A stretch of DNA of 64,000 bases from Apiosordaria backusii (GCA_030549205.1 JAUKTV010000003.1:620001-684000); one strand, 5' to 3'; shown: positions 29,996-42,692, counted from the first letter of the stretch. Notes: generated by a model not told the origin, from the sequence alone. Made by a program: numbers and translations.

Positions 29996-30750
29996 AGATG
30001 GAATATCCAGAGAGAGGGGATAAAAGGTTGATGGATGTGGAGTTGTAAGATACCCATATTTGATTTTCGCGCGCGGAGCTACGTTCAAGGGGAGAGAGAG
30101 AGTCGACAATGGCAATGGTTGGAGGAGTAATCGGCCAACATCTCGGCACCATTTTGAGACTCCAAGGGCGTTACGAAAATTTCCGCCTTCATTTGGGTCA
30201 CTCATTCATCATTGGGAGGGCCAGAAACTACGAAAGGATGGTTTGATGGGAATTGATTATCTCCAAAAAGGGTTCATTTGGTCTTTTTTTTTGCTGGAAC
30301 TGGGAGAGCGAGGAATACTCCATAGGACATTGTGTTTGAGGGAACGCAATGCGTGTTGATAGTTTTAATCGTTGAGTACATACTTTTCCAAACAATGCTC
30401 ACAACAGAAACAAGACAAGCCAAAACCATTGCAGTCCGTGACAAATTTATTTAGTCAAGTCGCCAATCAGTCTATTGACCCATACCCCTCCTACCTACCC
30501 ATCACCCTAATCCCCAAGGCCATGTTTTCCTCCCTATCCATAGGCACTTGCTTTTTCACCATGTGGCCTCCCTCGATGCATATATACAATTTCCCCTCCC
30601 TTTGAACCCCGCGTGTCCTCCTGTCCTCCTCCTCCTCAACGCATTATGTCTTTTGTCTTTCGGGAAGGGGGAAGACGAGGATGTTTTTCAGTCTAAAAAA
30701 AGCAAATTTGTGTCTCAGCGCCTTCTGTTTTTGATTTTGTATTTTTAAAT
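29996..30750. other. Convergent intergenic region
   Basis: 755 bases between the stop codons of the JmjC gene and the small mitochondrial protein. The right half is pyrimidine-rich (CCTCCTCCTCC runs). No gene seen; presumably two 3' untranslated regions. Confidence 0.5.
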
Positions 30751-31168
30751 TTAGAGGCCGTCGTTCATACTGGTACCAGCCTTGGCGTTCTCCTCGGCCG
30801 CCTTCTTAGTCTTTTCCTGGAGGTCCTTGATGGAGGAATTGTCGGTGCTGCGGTCGGCTTTGACGGCCTCCTCCGAGTTGGAGGCGAGCTCGGGCTTCCA
30901 GTGGCCCTTGCCGGACTTTTGCTTGGAGAGGGAGTCTTGTTTGTGGTGGTCGAAGTCTGAGGGGGAGGGGTCGGCTAGGGGGGAGCGTCAGCGAGTGATA
31001 ATAGATGGGGGAGGGAAGGGGGAGGGGATAAGAGGAAAGCGGAGGGTTGGAAGGGAAATACGCACTGCTGTTAGACTCCTTGAGTGATCTCAGAGGGGTG
31101 GTGGTGAAAGCGCGCTTGGAGATGGAGGAGAGTGCGGGAGAGGCGGCGACGCGGCGGAGGGAGAGCAT
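30751..31168 (-). CDS. Small predicted mitochondrial protein, unknown function
   Basis: Exons on the minus strand are 31168-31066 and 30974-30751; the 91-nt intron is phase 1 (GTGCGT...CCTAG), giving 108 residues. The N-terminus MLSLRRVAASPALSSISKR followed by AFTTTPLRS is a clear mitochondrial presequence with a probable processing site after the Arg/Phe region. The mature part is very hydrophilic (SKQKSGKGHWKPELASNSEE, then DLQEKTKKAAEENAKAG), predicted helical and LEA-like. I do not recognise a named family. A matrix or intermembrane-space helper role is only a guess. Confidence 0.7.
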
Positions 31169-34100
31169 GTTGGCGGGTTGTTTTGGGTTGCTTTGGTTGT
31201 GGTGGAATTGAGGTTGTTGTTTGGTGATGGTGTTACTTGTTGCTGCTGTTTATCAAGGTCGAAAGGGGGAGGATGTTTCAGTATGTTGTCTGATCAAAAA
31301 CTGAAGCTTTTTTTTCTTGAGAAAGGAGAGAGAGGGGTTATTTGTTACTTTGTCAATTGAGATTGGTTGTCAATGGATTGGCAGCAATTGGAGGAAGTTT
31401 GTGTAGGTGGTAGTTAAAAGGGAAGGGGAAAGGGGGAGGGTATGACGTCACCACACGTAACTTACACACACTTAAAACTGGGGTCCGGTTGTGTCCCTCT
31501 CTGGTTTTTTTTGGCATCCATCCCAATTGCGCGAAAAGACACCGAGGGACAACCGATCGCGGTTCTTTGTCGGGCGGAGGGGAAAATCCACTTTTGGGCG
31601 TCATTGCTTGTGATTAAGCGCAGAAAACAGGAGGAGTGGTGAGGCTGAGGGTTTGTTTACTTCGTCACATGCTGGTGGGTTGTGGATGATGGTGGAAAGA
31701 AGGCATCGTCATTTTTGAACAGCAGATTCCACTTCTTATTTGAGTTGATGACACACTTCAATTCGTCTCGGTAATATCGGTTTGTTGAGCAATGTCGGCA
31801 TCATTTTTGAGTCTCTCGTGAGATCTTCGTCATTGCTGGATGTTGTCGTTGAAGTGGGAACCATCGATGCTTCAAGTATCCACCTAACTCCCACCTCTCA
31901 CTCATCGCGGTGCCATTTTAATAAGGATGCCTGTTTTTACCTCCGCGAAGTGTTTTGTACACTTTATATGATTCTGTTCAAAGCCCTTTCAGAATTCATG
32001 TAAACACTGTATGCTGCGATCTGTCAGAGGCCATGGTCTAACACTGAACTCCGAGTTTCGAGGATATCATTGCAGTCTTCACAACAGCGCTGACTCGTTA
32101 AAGAGTCGCCCGTCTATTCAACTCGGCGATGCGCCCATTTATTTCAGTGAATTGTCTAAGTGAAGCCATAGGAACCACTTTAGTCTCCTTTGGAGGCTGC
32201 TTCCGCCATTTGCTCTCTTGTTGTTGAGGATACCATAAAAGATCCCAAGTTTTTAAGAATGCAGAGCGCAGCTTACTAAACAAGACATGTACCAAATACA
32301 AATATCAAAAGGCAAGTAGTAGAAACGGACGTTCAGTTGGCACCTTCGTCGGTTAACTCTATTCAAGCAGATTTAATGTAAGTAGGTAGTGAGTGGTAAA
32401 AGAGTTTGAGAGAACTGGCAACTCATCATGATACCTAGCCTCTACTACCAAACATTATTCACCGAGCTTTAACCTTAAAAGTCGTCTTGTGTTAAACTGT
32501 AGTGAGATTACGTTCACTTCTTCTACGAGAGTTACCACAGAGGCAAGATCAACATCGACTGTTCAACCTCCTCGTGGCAGTTGGTAGACTTTCGTATCAG
32601 AAAGAGTTATGAAGTCAACTTGAGCATAGCAAACCTGTTATAATATACAAACCGACATTAAACCTCATGGATCATCAGGCCTCCCTCATCAATCTTCCTC
32701 AGACAGACCCAACTTGTAACCAGGCGGTCCGTTCACGTACCTTCGAGGACATTCTCAGAGAATTCGGAACTCAACCTCAGACTCCGTTCTTTATGTTTAC
32801 CCGTATCAATACACTACCCAGGGTGTACATCACATCAACAGTGGATCATCCGAACTCTCTTCCATTTCCATGCCGCCATGCTACCATGCCGCCATGCACC
32901 CCAAACCCCGCCCCGGACCCGGGCTAGCGGTGTCGGGGCCAGGCGGGGTGCGGGCGGACCAAGGGGCACGGACACCTTACCTAGACCCAACTATCAAACC
33001 CCCCGATCCGATCCAAAAGACCCAAAGAGGCGAAGCATGCGAAAACCTACAGTAAGTACGTACAAAAAAAAAGAAGGGGTTTGTTGACATGATGAGACAT
33101 TTTGTGGAATCTGGCCCTAGCCCGCCCACAGGCTATGTTGTTGTTGTGTTACGGAACACACACACACACATCGTGACTTTTTGCTATTGCTGATGACATC
33201 GTGGCCAGAGAAGCTCATCAAATTGTGAAGTTCAATGAGAAATTCGTAATTCCCCTGAATCTTGAATTGCGGGTTAAAATTGTCAAATGTACACCTCGGC
33301 CAAAGTTCATAAAAAGAACCGTATTTCCGATTGATTTCCTTCTGCAGGAGATTGTGTACATACATATTATTATCGATACTTCGTAACTCGGCAAATCCAA
33401 CCTTGTTTCGCAACAAACTCCTAATTTCTCGCTTCCAACAAAAAACTGTTTTCCTGCTGTTGTGTCTCGAAGTAGGAATGCCGATGCCGAATGTGACCGC
33501 TGCCGCCCGCCTTCTGCAAGCAGCAGAAACATTAGCACCGAGCCGGCTGCCGGCGGCGGCGAAAAACAGCAACAGCGAAAGAAAAAAACTAAACTAATGC
33601 AGCATGCACAATGCAGCCAGAGTTTGTGGTTTGGTAAGGAAAAAAACAAAGTGAAACCCTTGATGCCCAACCCTAAACTGACTAACTTGCACTAAATCAA
33701 TTTTTGACGGGTTTGGGTGATGATTAAGAGAACCCGGTGCATGAGCTAGTATGCAGACTATTTGGGGGTCATGAAAGTTGTTTGTCCTGAATTCGAGGTG
33801 AGCGTGGAGGTCAACGTTTTGGCCGTTGAGGTTGTCTCGTGCGTTTTGATATTTGAAACCTGAGATGTTAGTGTTGGCCATTGGAGTGGCTGAAGATTGT
33901 TAACAAATGCCAATTGCTCCACCATTGGAAACGTCGAGTTCGGGCAGTTATAGTGTGATTGACCTTGACCTTGGCTGTATCCGTATCCTGGCATCGTTAC
34001 AGCATTCCGAGTGCCGGCATTTCCCTATCATTTTTCTTCTTCGATAGCCCATGTGCGAACCATGCGGTGAGCAGCACGTAGCTCTCCATATAATATGCAT

Positions 34101-37100
34101 ATCATGTCAGCAGTTTGTGTGCTCTGTCTGCAATATCAATCACATCTCAGGTCAGCAGATACACTATGCAGAGGCCCAAAAAGCAATTACAACCGTGCCG
34201 CAGCTCGGCGGTGGTGGGTTTCCTTGATCCAACGTTGTAGTGTTGTATTGTATCCGGGGCAGACAAGACGGTGGAGGCGGCGCGGCGTGGCGTGGGCAGA
34301 CAGACAGGCGACCTCCAGCTTTTCATGGTGAAGTGTGAAGTGTGCTGTTGTTCACTGGTGACTATTTCACATCAAGGAGTAGCGGTGTGGCAGTGTCTCC
34401 CTCCCTCCCACCTGCAAGTGTTCAGTGTTAGCTGTCGACAAAAGACCCATGATTGGTTCTTCAACATCGAAAGAGGTATGGCCTGTGCTCTGCTAACAAG
34501 ATGCCAATCGGTCGGCAAGATCTCGCTGTGCGCGAACCATGGATGGCACGGCCGGGGCTTCCAGAGAAGAAAATGACTCGTCCTTCACACAAACGTCCTG
34601 TGCCGAGGAAAAAAGCGCATGGAGAAGCTTTCGAACAGGCACAGGCACAGGCACAGCCCTGCCCTGCGCGCGTCCCGTCAATTGGACAATGCATGTTCCC
34701 TGGGACCACTGTCTGTTCCCGATCCCCCGATGGCCCCCTCCGCATCCAGGCGGCCGGCGAGTGCCACACTTCGCGGGCGCACCACCGTCACCAGCACTAA
34801 CCAGCAAGTTGGTGTCACTGGTGCGTGTGGATGTGTGCACCCTCTGCTCACCGTTTCGCCAACAGCCAGGAGTGAGGAGAGACGCATTGAGTCTGACAGC
34901 TCTCGCCCCAAGAGCTGCATGTTTGAGACATCTCAGGGAGCAGCAGGGAGGGAGACCCCTCGATACCCCTCTTTCTTCCTTCCTAGGGCCACGGACAAAC
35001 CGGTAACTGCCAATGCCCAGAAACAGGCACCTCAACAGTTTGGCACTTTGAATGGTTCTAGCATTCCCCACACTGAGGCGAACTCCCAATCAAGTCGACG
35101 GCGACAAACTAAAATAGCCTGCTATCCATGCTCTGGCAAGCCCCGCTTCAGGCATTCAGGCCCCCGAAACGCTGTTTGTTGTCGGTTGTCCGTCGACTCT
35201 TTCGGGATTCGTTAATGGGATAGTAACTTGTGGCTTGAGTTGGGAGAGTGAAGGCAAAGGATAAAAGCGGAAGAATGCTGATGATGGACGATGATGACGA
35301 TGATGGGGTGACTTCAGTGCCACCAAGCGAGAGAATCAACGGCATCGAAGAGGAGTCGTCCACAAGCGTGCCCCCTTTCGTCACCCCACCTGCGGAACCG
35401 GCAAGGTGGGGGTTCTTCGTCTTCGAGAGTGGCAGCAACTCGGTTCCAAACTGGAGAATGGAACCATGGAGCGAACACCAGCGTGCCAGCGGTCAGTTGG
35501 TCTGATATGATTATGCCGTGGCACGCAGTGGGCGATCCGGCTGAAATCCATCAGCGGAGATAAATCGCCCTTTCCTGCTGAAGCAAACCAATGGCTCTCT
35601 CAGCCGGGCGTCAAGTTAATGAGCAGCTCGCTCCTTGCATGCGGAGTCAGCAGCCAGGTGTGCTGGGTCCTGCTTTGCCTGCCACTCACACAGCAGCTCC
35701 CGCTCGTGTTCGCAGGCCGTCCTACTGTGTATGTGCCTCTATGCAGGTATACCGTCGCAAAGATACCGGATGAAGAAGCTTTTCTGACCGCCCAGCATCA
35801 CCAGCGTCACTACCGCCAATCAGTGGCAAGCAATGAGGTTGTTGCTCCCTTGAATCGCCGGCGATGGATGGCCTGGGTCCCGGTGAGGGGAAGCAAATCC
35901 GCCGCCGCAATCATCATCGTCGGGATCTGCGGGGTGGTGCGAACCACGACCAGCATCCCCTCGTGCCCATGCCCAAAAAGGGAAAGGAGGTCAGGCAACC
36001 GATGGTCGATGGTGGTTGATGAAGAGCCCAGGAACCGCGGATGCGCCGTCAGACAAGAAACCTGGAGAACCACAGGAAGAAGAAGAAATCTGTGCAAGAG
36101 AGACACTCACCAGCCACGTTTGGTGACTTGCGTCTGTCGAATGCGACTCCAGAAGCTGCACGGGAAGGCCCAGAAAGGTCTCGCGGTGTTTTACCGTGAG
36201 CACCAGCCAGTCAAAGCGTGATGATGGGGCGCCCTCGCCACAAGGCTGGGCCGGATAGCGCTGCTAATGGCCACTCAGCTGCACTTAATTATGCACCTCG
36301 AGCCGCTTGTAGAAACGTAATAACGGGTGGTTCGAAGGTCCAGGCCAGGACCAATTGGGCCGCGGGCGCCAGTTTCAGTGTAAACACTGATTGAACGCTC
36401 TGGACGCTTTCCGCTGCCGCCCACGGGACCTTTGCTTCTGAGAATTGTATTCTGTTCTGCAGTTCGCATCAAGAAGTACTTGTACGCAAGCAGGGAGATA
36501 CAGATGATGACAAAGGCAAGGCGGCGATAAGCGACGGGATAATCGAGGCATCTGTACCATTCATCCAAAGGTAACAAGAATGACGGGAGTCCGGGAACTC
36601 GAAATGGGCTGGGATCGACAAAGAAGAGTGGTCGTAGACGATACCTCGAATGCCAAAGGAAATGTTAATGCTCGGTGGTATCGAGAGAGAAGAAGCGGTG
36701 GTGCCGGGCCACGTCGGGTGACGATTGTGGGCAGGAGACGGAGTGGGGAATCGGGTTCGTCGAAGGTTTGACGGCTGGCAGGAGGGGCAGCGCCACACTC
36801 CAACCAGCGACGGCCAGCACCGTCAGACCGTTTTCGGCATTGGCTGGCGGAGGACGCACAAGGCAACGCCCAAGCCCAAAATTACACGACAACAACTGCT
36901 AGTCCTATTCCGTCTTAGTTTGAAATGGTGACCCTATCATAGAGCAGAAGGTGGGGACACTTGCCACCCGGGCTACAAGAAAAGTGGCCAGTGCGGTGCT
37001 CATTGTCGTGGGTGTGGCCCGGGGTCCTGCCTCTCGCGTGCAGGAGACCCCTGTAGACAACCCCAGTGCCCCCATCCACCCACCATTTCGTTCTGACCAA

Positions 37101-37534
37101 CCCATTTGCCCGCTCCGATTGCTCTTGTCCCTCTCTCCCTCGCCTCTCGCCTACTTTACCTCAACCTACCCATCTCTCGTCCCACCAAAGTCACCACCAA
37201 AAGCTATCCTCCCCCCAAAAAAGGCGTTTGACCAAGACCACCATCGATTTATTTCCACCACTCCGTAATTCTCAACATCAAACGACTGCTTTTTTGGCAA
37301 CCAACTCGCCGCGCTGTCTACCTCTTCTCGCCCTCGGTTAGCCCGGTTCCATTGTTATTGTTTCAAAATTGAGTTGAGTTCCGCAAGGCTCGGCTTCTGC
37401 ACAAAACCCTCGCCACACCCACCACCTGAACCACCACCACTTCCGAGTCTCTTTCTCGGCATTCGACCCATCTGCGACGACGACGACGCTTTTTTGGCTT
37501 GAGAGTGTATCGATTTTCTCCCACACCAATCATA
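31169..37534. other. 6.4-kb gene-poor region
   Basis: I find no supported gene in this long stretch. It contains a small duplication near 32869-32900 (ATGCCGCCATGC repeated), a short CA microsatellite at about 33158-33171, a GC-rich patch at 32890-32990, and overlapping open frames on both strands at 34.5-35.2 kb and 35.6-36.2 kb that lack start context, splice logic and domains. The last about 500 bases before 37535 are C/A-rich and are probably the promoter and leader of the next gene. No transposon ends or reverse-transcriptase motifs were seen. Confidence 0.5.
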
Positions 37535-38202
37535 ATGTCTTCCTACTACCAATTGCACCAGCAGCACCCAACACCTGCGACAGCTTCGGCCGTTTCGCAT
37601 ACGCACCATGGCGGCCGCAACAGGAGAGCGCCGAGGTTATCCGTCTCGCAGCACCCTCAAAAGCAGTTTCGCGGTGTGCGGAGTATGAAGGAGTTGACCG
37701 AGTCGGTGAACCTTTCCAGCTTTCGGTCGAGATTCGAGGCCTGCCGGTCCTTTGATCTGGAAGACGACATGGAGTTCTGCCCAGGGCTGTTGACTGAGAC
37801 TGATGTGAGCACTTCCCCTCCCTGTGGCCCGCAGCCATTGGTGGACGCGGACCTCGTTTGTATCGCTGCCATGTTCAGGAACTGACATTGTTGGCCCTAA
37901 AGCTCGTGTCGATTAACAGCTCATCTTCGGAGCGCTCCTCATTGGCAAGCAACTCACCCCAGGGCTCTCCCACCCAGCAGCCCATCCAGATCGCCCACTA
38001 CCCAGTCCAGACGGGCTCGCCAGTATACACTCCTCCATATCAAAGTCACTCCAACAACCTCAAGATCCACCAGCCGGCCGCCACTCGTGCCCGCAACGCC
38101 ATCCCCATCGTCAACCCTGCTACCGGCATCACCATGTCGAGCCCACCTCCTTCGGTCTCGCCTGCTCGGATGCAGCCGCAAAACATCGGCCGGCGGTGGT
38201 AA
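37535..38202 (+). CDS. Small Ser/Pro-rich disordered protein, unknown function
   Basis: Exons are 37535-37804 and 37903-38202; the 98-nt intron is phase 0 with a GTGAGC donor, a CTGAC branch site and a TAAAG acceptor, giving 189 residues. The alternative acceptor at TTAACAG would shift the frame. I do not recognise a family. Blocks that look constrained are FRGVRSMKELTESVNLSSF, RFEACRSFDLEDDMEFCPGL, and NAIPIVNPATGITM-SSPPPS near the C-terminus; the last resembles the short linear motifs found in RNA-binding-protein partners, though this is weak. It stands alone between two long non-coding stretches, suggesting extensive regulatory DNA and a long 3' untranslated region. Confidence 0.65.
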
Positions 38203-41124
38203 GTTGGGGCTGCCGTCTCGCTTCCGCAGTGACGCTAGACGAGATTGAGAGCCCCGACTGAACGCCGTTGTCGTCGGTGCAGATACGATCATTGTAAAAT
38301 TACTTGCGTGCGCACATTCGTTCCAAGCAGCTGTTCCTCTTGGCGGGCACCGAAAAGAAAAGCAAAGTAGCAGGCATCGATTCTTCTTTTTTCCTTCCCT
38401 CTGGCAGGCAGGGGCGACAAACTACACCACGGATCCTCGACTTCCTTGCACAACCCCCTTACGATACCCATCTACTGTACAAACAACATCCTTAATCGAC
38501 TCTTGTGTGCGACTTGTTTCGAAGCGGAAAAAACTTGACATTTTGGGATGGCGCGATGAAAGAATAATCGATACCTCTTCGTTTGTTGTTTCTCATACCA
38601 CAAAACGTATATTTCTTTCGGTTCGGTGTTCCGACCTCGGAAGATGAGGGCTGCGGTTTTTGTTTTGCGTTTACAACGAATGGGCGTTTTTCAGGTGGTT
38701 TTGCATCATCAACAAGCCAGCTTCATCTTTTTGCATCGGTGTCTCACGACGGAGTTTTCAGCGGTTTTCACTTTCTGGTTTTTTTCGATACCATACAACA
38801 TTTTGGGTTGGGCGTCATCTCTCTTTCGTCTCGTCGTTACGGGGAAGCGACGACTTTTCAGTCTCACGATAAAAAAGGTCATAACGGTTTCACGGGTCTT
38901 TACGAGTCCATACAAAGAAAAGAATATCGACATATAGAGTGGCCTGGGGTCGGGAACGGTTTTTTTCCCCTCCTCGGCCGTCTGTTTGGGGCGGGTTGGG
39001 GGTGTCTTCTCTCTTGCAACCTGGGTGTTCTGATCTTTGGGTGGTGCGGGTCTTACATGGGCAAATATTTTGGGGCTGGTCGGCAAAGACATTGCGGTTT
39101 TGTTGGTTGAGAAATATCGGGCGAAGGGCTGGGGAGGGTGGAGTTGGTTCACTTGTTTTTTTTTTTCATATTGTTGTCTATTGTGGCTATTTTTTGGCTT
39201 CCTTGTACCATTGGGGTTGGGTGGCACTCGGCTGTTTGTCCACCTTTGATATCCTCTTATTTTTTTGTTGACTGGGATTTTGCTTGAAAGGACTTGCATC
39301 TCGGATGGTACTGGGCGCGGATTAGGGGAGCACATAACTTTCTGGGTCCCCTCGGGTCGTCTGTATGGAAAGATATTTGCCGTATCTTTTGCTTTGGGCA
39401 GGCGCGGGCTCGGTTGGCAGCGCATCTTTTTGGGAAGCGGGCGCTGTGTGTGTTGTTTGATGTGTCTAGTCGGGTCGGGCTGGTGTCCAGCGGTGTTCAA
39501 CTCGGCTTCTGTTGGGCGGCGTTGTATGCCAAGATACGAATACTTTGTGATTATGGGAATCGAACACCGGCCATATTTGTATATGCGCCTCTTCGCTCTG
39601 ACTTGTTGGTTCAGTTGCTTTGACGTGATATGATGTGTGTCTATCCATGAGTGAGATGTGTGTCTATCTGCCAGTGAATCTGAATGAATCGATGTCCTAA
39701 AAGATGTGCCTGTGAGGTGGGCTTGAGGTGAGAGTCTCTGTTGTTCCTGGTTGTTGTGGCTGGAGAGGTGGAATGGGATGCCACGTGGTTCAAGTGACAA
39801 CATGTTGCTTCTCACTTGAGGAGCGGGGATTGAAGGGTCAGGTGAGCTTCTAGTGTGACGAATCGGGAAGCTGGCTACTATTCTTATGGGACTTGAGGAG
39901 TTTTGGGTTCTTGCTGTGTTGGTAGCTCTGTATCAAGGTCGTGGTTGCTGTAGATCTTGGGCAGACTCTTGAGTCAGGGGCTCAGGGGGGATGGTTTCTT
40001 CATCCGCGACTGCTAGCTTTTTGCCAGCTCTTAGAGAACAAGTGCCAGTTGTCTGAGAACCTTCCTTTTGTTACTCTTGTTATTAGATATGCATGGGAGA
40101 TGCTGCTTTTTTTTGGCAACTCGAGCTCCGTACCTGGTAGTTTTGCCTAAAGTTAAAAGGTTTTCTTTCTGTGCTCTGTCAAAATAAACCAACACAAAGA
40201 ATCCGTCCCAGCTTTAAGGGTCTGAATACATCTTCTTTCGTCTGAAGTTCGTTCGGCATGGACGCTGGACATCTTGACATTCTCTTGGTTGTCTATTCTC
40301 GAGCTGGGTGTTCGTATTGATGGCGCAATAAGGGGACGACTTCGTCTCAGCCAGGTAGCTCTGTGTAAACGTCTCTGGTGATATTGTCGTGTCGTGACCG
40401 ATATGAGGGGATATGGGTCTTACTCTTGGGGTCCGCTTCGAGAACTTGGGGATGGGCAGAGAAGGAGCTCAGCTAGGGGATGTCAGGTGAATCTTGTCCC
40501 AGCTCTTCTAGGCCTAACATTGCTCAGGATAGATACAGATAGGAGGTTCATAGGTAGGTGATACTTGTCCCAGCTTTTATAAGCTCATTGCGTAGGAGAT
40601 ATGTATATTGTGAGCCCACAAGTGAGTCTTGTTCGAGCTTTTCCTGTCTAAAAGCTGTTCCAGTAGATACGATATCCTATCCCAAGAGTTGATCAACCCA
40701 AGTCCTTCCCAGCGTGTCTCATCCATGGTTGTCCCGACTCGATGATCCTGCTAGACTCTCGTCCCAGCTTTCTTATCTCTAGGTAGTCTCAATAGCTTCT
40801 ATTTCCTGCCTGTCTCTTCCACCAATGATGATTTTGTGGGGCTGATATTGAAAAACTTGCAATGTTGCTCCCGTCCGAAGATAAGGGAAGCAAATCGCAG
40901 CGTGGGGAACCACCAGGTGGGAGGTGAATAGGTATATGAGCATGCTCGGTGGCCGTCCCAGCGGTCTCTCTCTTTTTCCCCAAAACAAATTGCAAACACC
41001 AAGACGCCGAGCTGCCGAGTATGTATCATCAACACCAATCCTTACCTATATACTTCACATATACATACCACCTCATATTTGCGTCTCTTCTACTGACCTC
41101 TTGTGGTCGCAACAGAACAAAACA
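38203..41124. other. 2.9-kb G+T-rich downstream region and repeat array
   Basis: No supported gene. From about 38.5 to 39.8 kb the plus strand is G+T-rich and poor in A, which removes stop codons and leaves long spurious frames in several phases (for example minus 39803-38709, 365 codons). From about 40.2 to 40.8 kb there is a degenerate tandem array. The end is the likely promoter and leader of the BTB gene. Confidence 0.5.
40200..40785 (+). repeat. Degenerate tandem repeat array, unit about 65-75 bp
   Basis: A core like CTTGTCCCAGCTTTTCTA recurs at about 40204, 40493, 40563, 40627 (TTGTTCGAGCTTTTCC), 40697 (AAGTCCTTCCCAGCG) and 40757, with weaker in-phase matches near 40280, 40340 and 40425. 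Spacing is close to 65-75 bases or twice that, and the core is often preceded by GGTGA. Copies have diverged strongly. It lies upstream of the BTB gene. Confidence 0.5.
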
Positions 41125-42692
41125 ATGAGCAACTTCGGAACTCCTTCGCGCAACGGCACACCCGTCGCTCGGGACGGGATGCCTACCGCTCGCAGTCCAG
41201 CGCCCGGCGGCGGGATAGTGCCTGCTTCTCAGAGAGTGGATAAGTAAGTTATTCTCATCATCCTCGCGCCAAAGCTTTCCTCATGGCTCAGATCGCTCCT
41301 TCTCTCCCACCTGTGGTCACACTTCATTCGCGCAACCCTCGTCTAGAAATATTTAGCCAGCCGCCACATTCTTTCACTTTTCTCCCCCTTTCAACGCACC
41401 TCACACTCCTGCTTTGAGATCCTCGCCCGGTGATCTGCCTACTTCAATTCCCTTCTCACAACTATCATCATCTCACTTCACACACACACACACGTGCACA
41501 TCATACACGATGGCTAATTTTTTCGACCCCAGCTGGCTTGCCGGGCGTATGGTTATCATCTACGTCGGCCCCAACAATCAGCCCTGGAACGTCCACGAGA
41601 AGCTCCTGATCGAGAATTCACCCTACTTTGCACGCACTCTTGGCGCCCTTCGTGTTCAGAATCCCGCCGCTGACCAGAGACTCGACGGTCCTGCTAGTTC
41701 TCCTGGTCACTTTGGTCATGGCTTTGGTCCCGCCAACACTCCTGTTCCTGAGAACAACGACGCTTTGCGACTTCCGGATGTTGACCCCAAGTTGTTCAAC
41801 ATGTTTCTGAGATGGGGTTATGGGACAGCCTTTGCCCTCTCTGGCAATACTCGCTCCTTTCGATTCCCGCCTCCCAGCAGTGAGGAGGGTGGCGCCACTA
41901 TCCGAGACTAGTATGTACTCCTCCCCTCATGTTCATCTCAGTTGCTCATTAACTCACGATATCAGCCTCGGTGTTTACATTCTCGGATACAAGTTTGAGA
42001 CTGAGGCGCTCCGCAATGCTTGCGTCGATGTGCTCTACGATTATATGGGGCCCGCTTCTGACGACCACATGTGTCTTGCTATGCAGGACGTCGCTTTCGT
42101 CTTCCAGAATACACCCAGCGAGTCCCCCATGCGCCGGTTCCTGGTCGCCCATCTCCTCTTTTACATTTTCTCACGGAATCGCCGCGCTATGCCTCTCCCC
42201 CAGGAGTGGGGCACCGTTCTGGAGAAGGGTGACTTTGGAATCTCGTGGACCATGTTCCGAATGCTCGGCGATTGGAATTGGGCGATTGGCGACAATGTTC
42301 CGGTGATGATTATCAAGCCTCGCACAGAATTCCACGACAAGACCCCCGCCCAGCTCCAAAGAATTCGCGCCTTGTCTTCTCTCGGCCGCGGCAATGGTAT
42401 TCCCGAGAACGGCAATGGCGATGGGACCAACCCCGTGATGATCAAGAGGGAGGAAGGTCCTGCGATCATTGGCCAGTCAGGCATTCCTGAGGCTGCTACA
42501 CCCGTCCATGTTCTGGGCGATGCTTCTCAGGAGAGTCTTTCTCAGACGGAGCGTCTTTCTACTCCTCATTCAGGCAATCAGGGAAGTCAGGGACCTAGGG
42601 TTGGTCCTATTCGTACTGCTCGTAGGAATGGCGATCATCGCCGTGGCGGCCCGGGAGGTGATCACCCTGCTACACCTTATCGTTTGGATTAG
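41125..42692 (+). CDS. BTB/POZ domain protein
   Basis: BTB domains mediate dimerisation and cullin-3 or chromatin partner binding. Preferred exons are 41125-41243, 41533-41910 and 41966-42692 (introns 289 and 55 nt), giving 407 residues. Exon 1 is Gly/Pro/Arg-rich and ends PASQRVD before a strong GTAAGT donor; the acceptor at 41532 follows a T/C tract and joins in frame. An alternative start at 41510 within this intron gives 375 residues. The BTB core begins WLAGRMVIIYVGPN...WNVHEKLLIENSPYFARTL and continues RLPDVDPKLFNMFLRWGYGT and YILGYKFETEALRNACVDVL. The C-terminal about 120 residues are disordered and basic (TARRNGDHRRGG). Function beyond the domain is unknown. Confidence 0.8.

Noticed and set aside
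34493..35215. Overlapping ~198-codon ORFs on both strands
   Set aside because: They overlap in antiphase, have no known motif and no splice logic. The stretch RRRQTKIACYPC looked briefly like a Zn(II)2Cys6 start, but the remaining Cys residues do not fit the motif.
35591..36221. 200-codon plus-strand ORF
   Set aside because: Lacks a good start and any domain; the opposite strand is equally open.
37903..37925. Acceptor at TTAACAG for the intron of the 189-residue protein
   Set aside because: It would put exon 2 out of frame; the TAAAG acceptor 19 bases earlier keeps the frame.
38709..39803. Minus-strand ORF of 365 codons
   Set aside because: The region is A-poor, so stops are rare in several frames at once; the translation is basic, has no domain and overlaps open frames on the other strand. 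Kept only as a compositional finding.
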